This document shows positions 13,291 through 23,959 of a DNA stretch of 64,000 nt, piece by piece (position 1 is the first letter of the stretch; each line of letters starts with the position of its first letter). Source of the stretch: Oikopleura dioica (lineage: Eukaryota > Chordata > Appendicularia > Copelata > Oikopleuridae); contig OU015566.1 of the NCBI GenBank assembly GCA_907165135.1, forward strand, positions 11,950,157 to 12,014,156, written 5' to 3'. Under the pieces are notes generated by a model. It worked only from the letters and a program-made list of their open reading frames with translations, searched no databases and was not told where the DNA came from. Both the position numbers and the translations under genes were made by a program.

Positions 13291-13594
13291 TTATAGAGCG
13301 GCTTGAATTGCATCGAAGATTGCGTTCAATTTCTTGTCGCTATCGATGTACCCGTCGCCTGAATAGATTCCCGTTAGAGACAGAATAAATAAAGATTGTA
13401 CCTTTAGTAAGCTTGGAGTGAACCAATTGGCCATTGACGTTGACCTCAAGAGCACCGGAGGTCTCCTTAGTCGGCTCAGAAGTGATCTCGACCTGGGAGG
13501 CTTCGAATTCGTCCAAAATCTGAGCCTTGAGATGCTCAAATTTCGGACGGTAGCCTCACCCGCCGCAGTAAATAACGTGGATTTTCACAGCCAT
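13291..13594 (-). CDS. SELENOW: Selenoprotein W (UGA = selenocysteine)
   Basis: Two exons on the minus strand, 13594-13402 and 13358-13291, joined across a 43-nt GT...AG intron. They give 87 codons including the stop, the usual size of the family. The protein begins MAVKIHVIYCGG, then an in-frame TGA at 13558-13556, then GYRPKFEHLKAQIL. This is the CxxU redox motif followed by the G-Y-x-P-K signature of selenoprotein W, so TGA is read as selenocysteine (residue 13), not stop. The rest (EVNVNGQLVHSKL, then DGYIDSDKKL) fits the Rdx/SelW thioredoxin-like fold. A candidate SECIS lies in the 3' UTR. A standard ORF caller splits this gene or misses its N-terminus. The family is a small cytosolic redox protein linked to glutathione and 14-3-3. 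Confidence 0.92.
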
Positions 13595-13599
13595 TGTCT

Positions 13600-14165
13600 A
13601 AAACAAATCGTATCGAGCATTTTCATCTTCAGTAAATAATAGTTTTACAATCGAATATTTACATGAAAAACAGAAAAAAGGGAAATTGGAGTTTGGAAGT
13701 GCCCACTTATTTGAGTCTTCGTTGACTTCAATACGATAGGGTTACAGTAGATGGTGACTGTATTCAGATACTTCAAACGTGGTGATAATTCGTTGACTGT
13801 ATATCAAGCTTTGTCAGTTGTGCAGTTAATTACTATTAATAAGTTTAACTGTCAAAAACTATCGAAAATTTTACTCAAATAACAAATATCTGCAATTGCG
13901 GGAAAATTTTTTCATCGAAATTTAATTTAATGTTAGTTTTTTAATTTTGCTAAATCAATTGTCCAGAAATCAAAATTATTAACGGAAAAAGAAATTTGCT
14001 TAATCAACAAAAAACTGACTCATCACTTGGTTTAACGAAGCGGCGGCGACATCAAACAAACAACGCGCCCCTATTTTTGGTAACGGCCTTGGTACTCCTC
14101 TTTTTGTCTCTCCTAAAAAAGTGAAAAAGTCGAAAAGAGTGTCTTTCTGATTCTCCGCTGTTGCT
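13600..14165. other. Divergent intergenic region
   Basis: AT-rich spacer between selenoprotein W (minus) and the FARP gene (plus). No exon seen. A compact GC-rich promoter block starts near 14150. Confidence 0.45.
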
Positions 14166-14185
14166 GATTGGTCAAATTTCGCGCC
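14166..14185. promoter_or_regulatory. CCAAT box next to E2F-like site
   Basis: GATTGG (inverted CCAAT) at 14166-14171 is followed at 14177-14185 by TTTCGCGCC, the consensus E2F site. They lie between two divergent genes and could serve either one. Confidence 0.4.
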
Positions 14186-14569
14186 GTCGGGGGCGATCGG
14201 GCGCGCGCACGGGCCAAGAAAGGGAAAGAATCCGAAAAACGAGCTTTTCGCTTTTCAAAGAAAGAAAACTGAAAGAAAGACTTCGAGAAAATTATGAAGG
14301 GATGAGAAGGCATTGAGAAAGATAAAAGAATAGAAAGGAAGAAAAATGGGAAAACAAGTGATGAAAGTTGAGTTATTAGGTTCGGGTTAAAATTATCGTT
14401 TGTTTTTGGTTAAAAAAGTGTATTTTTGATAAATAAAATTGAATTGAAAATAAAATTTCTGGAGAAAATAAGCATTTTGATCAATAAACTTGTGTTCCTT
14501 TGACTGTAAATGCCTTCTTTTCTACGAAACATCGTACATAACCGGCTAATTTATCATTAATGATCCCTA

Positions 14570-17500
14570 ATGATCGCCAATTACGAATTCGATCCCACGA
14601 ATTGGATCTTGTGTAATTGAGCGAAAAGCGTTTATCTCATCATAAATAATCCAATCAATTGAATTTTAACCTGGGCTCAAGATGGCTCAATTCACGAAAT
14701 CAAAGCTAGTCGAAAAACGCGAGGTGAAGTGATCCTTGGAGAAGTCGTCAAGCATTTGGGCATTTTCGAAAGCGACTATTTTGGCGTTTCCTTCAAAAGA
14801 CCAGATGGCTCCTTATGTTGGATCGACCCGGCGAAAACTCTCAAAGCTCAGAAGATCCGCCTCGATAATAGAACTAGCTTCAAGTTCGCCGTTAAGGAAG
14901 GGGTTTATCTTGCAATTTTCGTTAGGAATTTCACCTTTGGCCTATTCTTTTAATTTATCTTCAAGGGGATGAAATGTTTGAGGGGCGTCGGAAATAGGTG
15001 CCACAAATTGGAAATTGATGCCCAGCGGGTGGGTAGCGCTTCAAAAGGGCGTTTTTATTGTACCTAAACCATGTTCAATCAAAGGTCTCTGTCACCCGCA
15101 TAAATATTTTTATGGTTGTTCATCCCATTTGACATCTGGCGAGAGTTTCAATTATGGGCTTTTCTCACCCATTTTTATGAAATTAATAATGATCAAAGAA
15201 ATTATATTCTAATCATTTAGTCGTTGTTGGCTTCACCTTTTTTCAACTGATCTGAACCCCAAGATAGTTCTACCCTTCTGACCCGTGCCAACAACTCCAC
15301 GACGAATTCACGCGCCATTTGTTTTGCCTGTCCGTAAAGCGGGAAATTCGTCAAGCAAATCTCACCTGTGCCGAGTCAATGATGGCTCAGATTGCTAGTT
15401 GCCTGGTTCAAACCGAATTTGGGGACTTCGATGCGGATGAGTGTAATGATACGAAGTACATTAGTGAACTCAACTTGCTGCCAATTCCTAGTGCTGATTT
15501 GCTAAATCAAATTAGGTTTGTTTTATTTTCTATTGCTTTCAAATTGAGTTGATTCTTCAGAATCCTGCACCGGCAACGAGTAGGACAGAAGCCTTTAGAA
15601 GCGGACATGATAATGCTCGAGAAGGTGCGACAACTGGAAAGCTGGGGGCAGAAACCTGTGAACTGCCATGATGGGAGCAACGCCTTTATCAAAATATCCT
15701 GCTGTGAGAGTGGCATATCAGGCTCGGATTGACAGATGTTTATCTTTAATTTTATTTCGAAACTATTTTCAAATTCCTTCTGTCGTTCTTCTCCTATAGA
15801 AAAACTACTTTTTCGAGATGATTTAAACAGTATTAAAGGCCCTTTACAGTCTCTTTAATGCCTCTAAAGAGTGACGTGTTCCCTGACAGTACTCTGTCAA
15901 CCCCGACGAAAAGTCTTTCAGGATACTTTATTACACACCTGGCGTTGGAGCTCAATACGAAAGCTATCTTTCAAGGAAGGGTTAAATTGATACACATTGA
16001 TTACCGTAGCAAACGAGGAAAACATGAGCTAGTCGACCTTTGAGCGTATATTTCATAATCGAAAATGGCTTGAGAAAGTTAAACAAACTAGGAAATCAGT
16101 GAATGATAGATGAAGTTCTGTAAAATGTCAAATAGCGCGATAAAACTTGACTTTTATGAAACTCACTGACTTAACCCGTCAAAGCAAAAGCAATTCATTT
16201 TGAAACTTCGGCATGAAGACGGCACTCCATCGGATGTAAAGACATTTACCTTCAGTAGCCGAGACGCAGCAAAAAACTTCTGGAAATGCACAATCGAGAC
16301 GCATACATTCTTCAATCTCCGCGTCGGCCCACCTAGAAAGCCCAAGGTAAGACACTATCGGATTCTGTTGCGTCGGAGAATAGCTTTGAATTAAGAATAT
16401 CCTGTTTTCTCGTGGCTCGAGCTTCCGGTACAGTGGACGAACTTTGGAGGAGCTTCGAACTGCGAATAAAAATGCTCCGGCGAGGAATATTACTTTCACG
16501 AGGAAGAGTAGTCAGCGCGCTAGAAAAACGCCAAGCATCAAGCCTGGTAAAATCAATTTCACTCATTTTTTTACTAAAAAATCTTCAGACTACAAAGTGG
16601 ACATTTCCGAAATCCATGCTCCTCATCCGACGCCATCTCCTAGGCTACAGGCAAAAGCACAAGCTACTGTTGCGGAATCGACGAAAAGTGATTTCTCGGA
16701 GGTACATTATTTTGCATGTCTTTTTCATGCTTTATATAATTAAACATGCAGAAATACAATATTCATAATTCATTTTATTCCCTTGTCAAAGTAGACAGAA
16801 AAAAATCGATTTTTTCTTCGCGATAAGGGAACAGAATGAAACAGAATAGCTCCATTTGAGGCCGTTTTCACTCCTTTTCTTTTAGATAACCGAGCTAGCA
16901 GAGATGAACAATTTGAAATCAGATGCTAACTCGATTCCAAGGACGGATATTGAATTGAAGCCGGATAAAAGTGTGGCTGAAGAAGAGATCTACGATGAGC
17001 CGAGGAAGTTGAGATGCGATGTGAATTACTCTGTCTGCAGAGAGATCCTAAATACCGAAAGAACTCACCTCAAGGTAAAATTCTAGTTTTTCAAGCTATT
17101 TAGACCTATTTTAGGACCTGCAAGTTGTTGTTCTCCATTTCCGAAACGCAATAAGAGATGAAGCAGGAATCCCCGAGCAAATCATGTCGCTCCTTTATTC
17201 AAGCCTCGACCCGATTTTCGAGTTTCACAAAAACTTCGTCGCGGACCTTGAGCAACGAGCTGCAGAATGGGAAAATTCTATCTCCGGCCAACAAACAATC
17301 TCTGAATTCTTCAAAGTGAAAATGCGCGAATTCGCGTCACATAGTGGAAAACTTGAAAGGATCGAAAGCGTGTTGCATGAGGTGGAAAGCTCGCTGCAGA
17401 ATTATCCGAGGTTCTTGCAAGTTTGGAGAGCCTTTGAAGGAAGGAAGCTGTGCTATTTGCCGATTTCGATGTTTTTGTTGAAGCCGATTTGCAGATTGTT

Positions 17501-19005
17501 CCAGTATTTTAATGTCATCTCGAGAATGGAGAAGCATGAGGGCATGGCAGCGCAGAAGGAGCTTCAGCCAGCTGTGAACAGGTTCGTTACTTCAATTGCT
17601 TTTTTATCATAAATTTGTTGACAAGAACAGTAGTAGTTACTTTTGCTATCATATTTTATTTCTATATATTAGTACATTACTCTTGCGTCAACAAAAATAC
17701 AAATTCAACTCTTGAAATTTGCGTAAAATGGTTTCTTTTTGCATAATTTTCATTGTATATGGTATTTTCTAGGTTAAAGCCCGTCCTAAACCGATGCCTA
17801 CAATTCCAAATTACCTCCCAGTTGCAACGAGAGCTCGTCGGAGCGGACCATCTCCTAAAACCCGGTCGTGAATTCGTTCGAGAAGGTTATCTGAGAAAGT
17901 GGGCTGGGCCAAAAGGAGGCTTCAATGCTAGGATGTTCTTTTTGTTCAACGATTGCGTCTTATGGGTAAGAATTTTATCATGAGCTCTTCTAAAAGAAGT
18001 TTAGACGACGTCGAAGATCGACCCTCCATCAATCGGAATGACGTCTTCGAAGCCTTGGAAGCTCTCAGTCGAACTACCACTCAACAACGTCTCGATAGAG
18101 CTTTCTGATATGGACCGATCTGCTCCAAACTCGTTCGCCATCAATCTACCTGATGTCAACACCGATCGACAAAACCTTAACTCTGGAAAAGTCACGTCAA
18201 TGATTCTCTCTGCATCTGATGGTAGCCAACGAGAGAAGTGGATTAGGGATATTGAGTTGTATTCGAACAAGATGAAGCATTCAACGGACCTCTTTTCTTC
18301 GGTGGCGAATGGAGAGACGACCTCGAATTTCCATGTTCACAATATTGGAAATATCGGTACCATAGTCTATTTTATACTCTTATTTACATTTTTCTAAGAT
18401 GAGCGATTAATCGATGATAACAAGATGAAGCAAAGCACAACGACTCAAGTTTGTTGGTTCCGCTACTGCACTCTTGGATTCAACGACCATCTCACAATGT
18501 CTCAGAATGTCATGGCTGGGTAAGCAGTTTTCAATGGACGAGATTCAAAGGATTATTTAGTTATTTGATGCGTAAGTTCAAGAACAAACCGGCTGGCCTG
18601 GGTCAAGATCCTTCTACGCAACGAAGCTGGCAGAAATTGTGGGTCGTGTTGAATACCTTCAGGAATGTTTTTCATATAATTGAAATAATTATTACGGTTT
18701 CACATTTTCATGTTGAATACATTTCGAAAACTCTCAACAGTATTCACTTCTACAAGAGGCACCAAGAATCTGCTCCTCTGGCGAATCTCCCGTTACTAGA
18801 ATACAAAGTTCACCCTGTCGATCCGTCAACAATTCCCAACTGTAAACACCAGTACATCTTTATGATCAAACTCAAGGTAAATCATAAAATTCTCTCTTTT
18901 TTCCAACCTTTTCTTTAGAAGCACGAGTATCATTTCGCCGCCGAGACGGAGTACTCTTACTTGCGCTGGATGGAAACTCTTCGCATTGCGACTCTATCCG
19001 ACTAA
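14570..19005 (+). CDS. FARP: FARP-type FERM, RhoGEF, tandem PH protein
   Basis: Exons in order: 14570-14612 (tentative start), 14682-14902, 15268-15515, 15561 to about 15710, about 15921-16025, 16191-16346, 16396-16546, 16589-16701, 16886-17074, 17115-17581, 17773-17965, 18005-18356, 18399-18519, 18561-18662, 18741-18876, 18919-19005. The FERM domain shows GIFESDYFGVSFK, TEFGDFDADE and NFWKCTIETHTFF. A FERM-adjacent segment follows (FSRGSSFRYSGRTLEEL). The DH domain starts near VCREILNTERTHLK. PH1 includes REGYLRKWAGPKGGFNARMF and PH2 includes WQKLWVVLNTF and FYKRHQESAPLANLPLL. This order is that of FARP1/2, Rac/Cdc42 exchange factors at the membrane. Introns 16026-16190 and 18663-18740 fit only with GA...AG borders. 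The junction between 15710 and 15920 is unresolved, and the first exon rests on phase alone. Confidence 0.87.
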
Positions 19006-19493
19006 ATCTAGCTCAATTATAATGTCTAAAATTTTTAAATTAACTGCAACTACCTGTATTGACCTCTCATTGTACTTTCTACTCTTTCTGATTTCTTGAA
19101 TCACCTTTCCTTTCTTTGCCTTAAACTTTCGCGTTTTCATGACTCGTATCCGGCAAAAACATGTTTGAAAAACTACGAGTACACAAACAAAAAATTACCC
19201 CTTTCCCCGAAAAACTACTTCTTCACGAATTTCTAAGTATCTACTTTCCAACTTAAAATTTTGAGAAAACGGCCAAACGCACAAAAAATACCAACAGCAT
19301 TCTACTCTTCAAATATTGTCTTTGAAAAATACTGCAATTTGTTCCAATAAAAGCTTGTCAATTGAAGTTTACAGTGTTATCAAGTGTTTTCGCTATGAAT
19401 CTAAAAATATTTTCAATCGGGATAAAAGTAGCGACCTTTTTACGACTTTGTTTATTTTAAGAATTAATTGCCCATCTCTCTGATTTTGGCTTC
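19006..19493. other. 3' UTR and short spacer
   Basis: Contains the FARP 3' UTR with AATAAA near 19346 and then the 5' region of FIS1. No other gene seen. Confidence 0.4.
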
Positions 19494-20197
19494 ATGGAGC
19501 AGTTTGTCCCACTCACCTTCAATGAGAAATCAATAGCTGGTTTACGAGAGAACTACAACCTTAGCATGTAAGATTATCTCACTTCTTTGTAATCGTTCAT
19601 GTTGCTCTTGATTTGAGATATTTGATTGACATTTGTTTCAGAGGGCAGTTTCAAGCATCGAATTCGGTGAACAAAGAGGCGTTTTATCAGACCAAGTTTC
19701 AGGTATTTCCTCATTATTTCCCTGTTAGTAGCATAGACACTCATATCAAATTTCTAGCTCGCGCATGCGCTCATCCTCTCCGAAAATCTTGATGATATCA
19801 ACGAAGGGATCGATTTCCTCAAACAACTCATACGCGAGCATGAGAATATGACGGCGAATCGCGACTACGCGTATTTCATCGCCATCGGCCTCCTGCGTCA
19901 GAAGAAGTACGAGGAGTGTATGCGTAAATGCCAGCAGATCTTGCGCGTCGAGCCCGGAAATCATCAAGTCAAAGGAAACGGGTTTTGTTTTCCTCGTTGA
20001 TCGCAAAAGTCGATCAATCCGATTTTTGCCGCTTAGACGAGCATGAATAAAATCCATTGATAGATCTCTCGATCGCAGCTGAAAAAGCTTTGAGAAAAGA
20101 AGGGCTCATCGGAGTTGGAATCGCCGCCGGCGCATCCCTTTTTGGAGCTCTTGCTATTGGAGGCCTTGCAGCTCTAGCAGCGACAAAGAAACGATAA
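19494..20197 (+). CDS. FIS1: Mitochondrial fission protein FIS1
   Basis: Four exons: 19494-19567, 19642-19702, 19758-19974, 20064-20197, giving 161 aa. The product is a small TPR-like helical bundle. DDINEGIDFLKQLI, RDYAYFIAIGLLRQKKYEEC and RVEPGNHQVK align with the FIS1 TPR region. The end is the typical tail anchor: KEGLIGVGIAAGASLFGAL plus a second hydrophobic run and the basic tail ATKKR. FIS1 sits on the outer mitochondrial membrane and recruits fission machinery. Intron 19975-20063 begins GA after GTCAAAG and ends TAG. No GT donor gives the conserved K-D-L-S-I-A-A-E continuation, so this is a good GA-AG intron case. Length is close to the usual 150 aa. Confidence 0.92.
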
Positions 20198-20393
20198 AGA
20201 CTAACCAAATACGATTATATTCATTGAAAAGAAACAAAGAACAATCTCCAAATACTAACTACCTGTTAATTGTTCCCTATTATCGAAATGGGGCTCAGCA
20301 CACTGTTCAGATCTATCCTACCAATATTTCTTCCTACGGAAAATGCTTACATGTGAATTTTTTTTAGCTTGATATTTATTTTTGCTTTTAGAG

Positions 20394-21757
20394 ATGGAAA
20401 CTCCTGAATCGGAAAACTTCATCAGTGAGAACCCGGTGGATGATAGCGTTTATTTCAAACGTACGCATTTTATGTTATTGATTTGCGTTCGCTTTCGGTG
20501 CTAGAATCGTTATTTGAGAACTCTCAAATACGGTATTTGAAATACCATTTTTTATTAAAGTTATTTATGAACTTTTGGACACTTTTTGACCGTTATCCCT
20601 AGCAAGAAGATTTTTAGAATGATAGGAGGGTCAATCAATGTTGCATTACCAATGTATATTTTTCGAAGTTAGACCGGAAAAGATCATATTCGCGCATCAA
20701 AGTCACTTCCGGTTTAGACTGAGCCGCTTAGCTTAGTTATGAAGTTGTCCTGAATAGATGAAATAAAAGAAAAGTACTTTTTTGAGATGACTCTTGAGAA
20801 CCAAAAAGCCTCCGCGGGCAATGAATGCGCTATCGAAAACAACCAAAACAAAAACGATGATGGTGTATCACTTGAATCAAGTGGCTTGATAATGAAATAT
20901 TTGAATGCATAAATTTTAGTGTCCAAAAGTCATATTTATATGTCTTTCCCAAACTCTTTATCGACTTGCTCTAACAATCATTTTCAGCCTCAACAAAAGT
21001 GCCAAAGGTCCTCTCAAGCACGCACATCCTGCTGGCCTTGGGATCCTTGGGCCTTTGCATCGCCTGGGTCATCAAAAATTACTCTGGCTTCACGCTCGAC
21101 AATGGAACTTATCATTTTCTTCTTATGACGCTGTTCATTATCTTTACTTCTGTTGGTGCTACTTCCTTCCGAGTCTTTACCTTTGTTTCTCGTCCTGTGG
21201 CCAAGGTATTTTTCGTAAAGAATATTACTTGTCAACCTTTTTTTCTGAAGCTTATTCATGCTGCCTGTCTCACAGCAGCTTTTATCATCGCTTCAGTCGG
21301 TTTATGGACGATATTCAAATTCCACAACGACAAGGACATCCCAAACATGTACACTCTCCACTCCTGGCTTGGTCTTACTTTCGTCATTCTCTTCGGTCTC
21401 CAGCTTATGGGTGGCTTGTTTTCCTTCCTCTTTCCTCTCGTGAGTCCAGCGTTCAGGACAAAGATTCTCCCTGTCCATCGTGCCAGCGGAATCATCCTCC
21501 TCGCTGGAATCGGTAAGTTTAAGTGCTGAATTCAACTTTTGATGCTTCTTCTTTGTCTAGCTGGAATCGCCATGGTCGGCATCAACGAAAAGCTCGTGTT
21601 TGAAGTTGGAAAATACAAGCTCAAAGACGCATTTGGAATCATTCCAAACGTTTTTGGACTAATTCTGTTCCTCTTCGCCTGCGTGGGAACATTCATTCTG
21701 GCCCGACCCGAGTACAAACGCGAAGAGAATAGAAGACAAGGTTTAGAAATGCAATAA
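20394..21757 (+). CDS. CYB561: Cytochrome b561 family transmembrane reductase
   Basis: Exons 20394-20460, 20988-21205, 21251-21512, 21561-21757, giving 247 aa. Six hydrophobic segments are visible. Histidines in NGTYHFLLM, KLIHAACL, TLHSWLGL and PVHRASGI are placed like the four haem-binding histidines of the b561 core. The family moves electrons from cytosolic ascorbate across vesicle or plasma membranes to monodehydroascorbate or ferric iron. A TTTTAG acceptor sits 2 nt before the ATG, so the mRNA could be SL trans-spliced. The TAA stop lies within AATAAA (21753-21758). The first intron is unusually long for this genome (527 nt) and holds a possible alternative first exon (20787-20880). Confidence 0.88.
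20787..20880 (+). CDS. Possible alternative first exon of cytochrome b561
   Basis: An ATG-started frame of 94 nt (MTLENQKASAGNECAIENNQ, continuing acidic and Asn-rich) ends at a GTGGCT donor in phase 1. That is the same phase as the main first exon, so it could splice to 20988. It would give the membrane protein a different cytosolic N-terminus. Only phase and openness support it. Confidence 0.35.
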
Positions 21758-21759
21758 AA

Positions 21760-22125
21760 CGCAAAATATCTAAATCAATATTTTTCATTCCCTTTCTTTC
21801 GCTCTACATAACCTTTCTGTCGATTCAAATCAGAATGATCATGACGTCAATTTATACTTCGAAGTATACTGTGACTGCGATGAATAAACTTGTTGATATA
21901 TTTAGCTCTATGGACCAAAGAGTATGGTGTTTTTTTTTATCGTAGATCCAAAATGAACCAACAATGGAAAAAGAGAAGCCATTGATCCTTTTTGAATCCG
22001 TGATCTTATTCGAAATCAATTTTGCGAGGCCTTGTTGTCGATTTATAAAAATCCAATTTGACGAAACATCCCAAATAACCTATTGGACATTCCACTGCTT
22101 GACAATGTCTATTTTTAAGCTCGGC
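21760..22125. other. Intergenic
   Basis: No exon seen between the b561 3' end and the inverted-repeat element. Confidence 0.4.
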
Positions 22126-22285
22126 TGGCAACCTGTGTAGAAAACCTTAGGCAGGTCCTGCAAGAGCTGTAATAATAATCCGCGCAGCGGCTTTTTCGAA
22201 ACAAAGCCGCGTAATTCCACAGAATTAAAAATAGATACAGGTGGTTATTGAAGACCCTTGGCAAGGTTTTCTACACTGGTTCCCA
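22126..22285. mobile_element. Small MITE-like inverted-repeat element
   Basis: A 160-bp unit bounded by imperfect inverted repeats of about 32 bp. The core GTGTAGAAAACCTT (left) is matched exactly by AAGGTTTTCTACAC (right). The centre forms another hairpin (GCGGCTTT...AAAGCCGC). No clear target-site duplication was found, so the superfamily is unknown. Confidence 0.6.
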
Positions 22286-22876
22286 AGCCCAGTTATGTAA
22301 ACCAGCGTATGCATTTCTGAACCTTTCTCCGAGACAATATTAAACGAAGCTAGAACTATTAGACCTGCAATCCTTTGAACCATTTATTTACCTTCTTCCT
22401 GATTCCTGCCTAAAAAATAAAATCCTGAAGTTCAAATTAAGACTAAAGCCTTTCTTTTTGAAACAGAGTTAACGAAAAGAAGGTGATTTATTTTCATTGT
22501 CTTGCACAGCAAGTTTTGAAAACGGAAAAATAGTATTTTCCCGAAAATAAGAGCGGGGAGATCCGAAGTTCTCGGTTAGCTCAGCTGACGAGAGGAAAAA
22601 ATAAAAAAAAACGAATAAAGCAAGAAGAGTAAAAATAAATTACCGCACAAAAGTTTTTGAGAATCAAACGAAAGATTGAAGTAAAAAGGGTGCCACCGCG
22701 CGGGCAAGAAAGAGAAAATGTTGTTCGCGGGGTGGCAAAAAGTAGAAGAAGAAAAAAACGAATCTGTTTGTCGAATTTGTTTGGAGAATATCGCTGTATT
22801 AAGAATTTTGTAGTGGAATATAGTTTCCGGCGGTAGTCATTATTTTCTGTCGAGTGGTAGTAGAATAATGAGCGGT

Positions 22877-23954
22877 TTAGGCTTTCTGGACCCAGGAGGG
22901 GACGAACACGGGCGCGTTGACATTGAGCCGGCTCTTGACCGGTGGCTGACTCGTGCGCATCGAGAGGTTCGTCATTTGATCCATCATCTTAAGCTATCGA
23001 TTAGTGCCAGTCACAGTCATTCCCGAAATGACCTTTGTTGCTACTGTAAATCTTGCGCAGTGACATTCAAAAACATACCAATTTGCGTCTGTTGGACACA
23101 AGAGTCCTCCTTGATTTCAAGAAATTAAATCATCTAAGAATATATGAACTCAGTTCAAAAGTTCCTTGAGATCTGGGTTTAGGAAACATATGCTTACGAA
23201 ATGATCAATTTATGTCGGAAGTATACACAGGTCATAATGGTTTGATCCAAATTATTCACAGCTGTCTTTCGATATAAATGCGCTGCATGTTGGAAATTGT
23301 TATAATCTTTAAGATGATACTTGAATGAAGAAGAAAATTCCATATTTTTATTAAAAAATAAGGGATCTTATTTGTAATTTTATTTTAAAACGAATAAACT
23401 TCAACTCAAAGCTAGAAAAGTTGTTGTGTATCTATGCGAAAAATTCCCGTAGACATTATTCACCCCAGCAAATAGAACAATTTTATAGCGGAATTATCAT
23501 CTCGACGTCAAGAAAACTCGAGGACTCGCGTCAATATTTACAGTAGCAACAACAAACACAGGTCATGTGTTGAGATATTCACGCTCTTTCAAGCTACGGT
23601 AGCACTTTCAAGAGCTGACGTAATTATGAAAGAACCCAGTCCCCCTCACAATAATTAATTGGGCAATTTGGCCGTCCAGGGCGACAGGAAAAAAGCACAC
23701 ATAAAAATATTTGAAGTTTCACGTGTGTCACGAACCGTAGAGATCAAAAAATTACCTGAAGATCACCAGAGGCTTGCTCTTCTTGCATCATGAGGCGCTC
23801 GAGTTCAGCGAGTCTGAGCTCTTCTTCAACCTCTCTCTGGAGTTTCTCGTCAGCTCCTTCTTCCATCAGCCACTCGTAATCTTGCCATGCTAGAATTCCC
23901 CCTCTCAATCCATGTTTTCAGTAATCGGGACTTACCGCTGTAAGACTTTGACAT
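22877..23954 (-). CDS. PAIP2: PABP-interacting protein 2 (PAIP2), compact form
   Basis: Three exons on the minus strand: 23954-23936, 23889-23756 and 22987-22877. They give 87 aa with exact phases (19 + 134 + 111 nt). The middle region WQDYEWLMEEGADEKLQREV followed by EEELRLAELERLM matches the acidic PAM1 region of PAIP2. The last exon has GDLQ-MMDQM at the junction, like RDLPQTMDQI of vertebrate PAIP2, and ends with SRLNVNAPVFVPSW, a clear PAM2 motif for the MLLE domain of poly(A)-binding protein. PAIP2 represses translation by displacing PABP from poly(A). The protein is much shorter than the 127 aa of human PAIP2. Intron 2 is 768 nt, which is long here. No long open frame marks this gene. 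Confidence 0.88.
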
Positions 23955-23959
23955 TTTCG

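Noticed and set aside
13418-13639. Plus-strand frame opposite selenoprotein W
   Set aside because: It is the antisense shadow of the selenoprotein W exon, which has a specific family motif.
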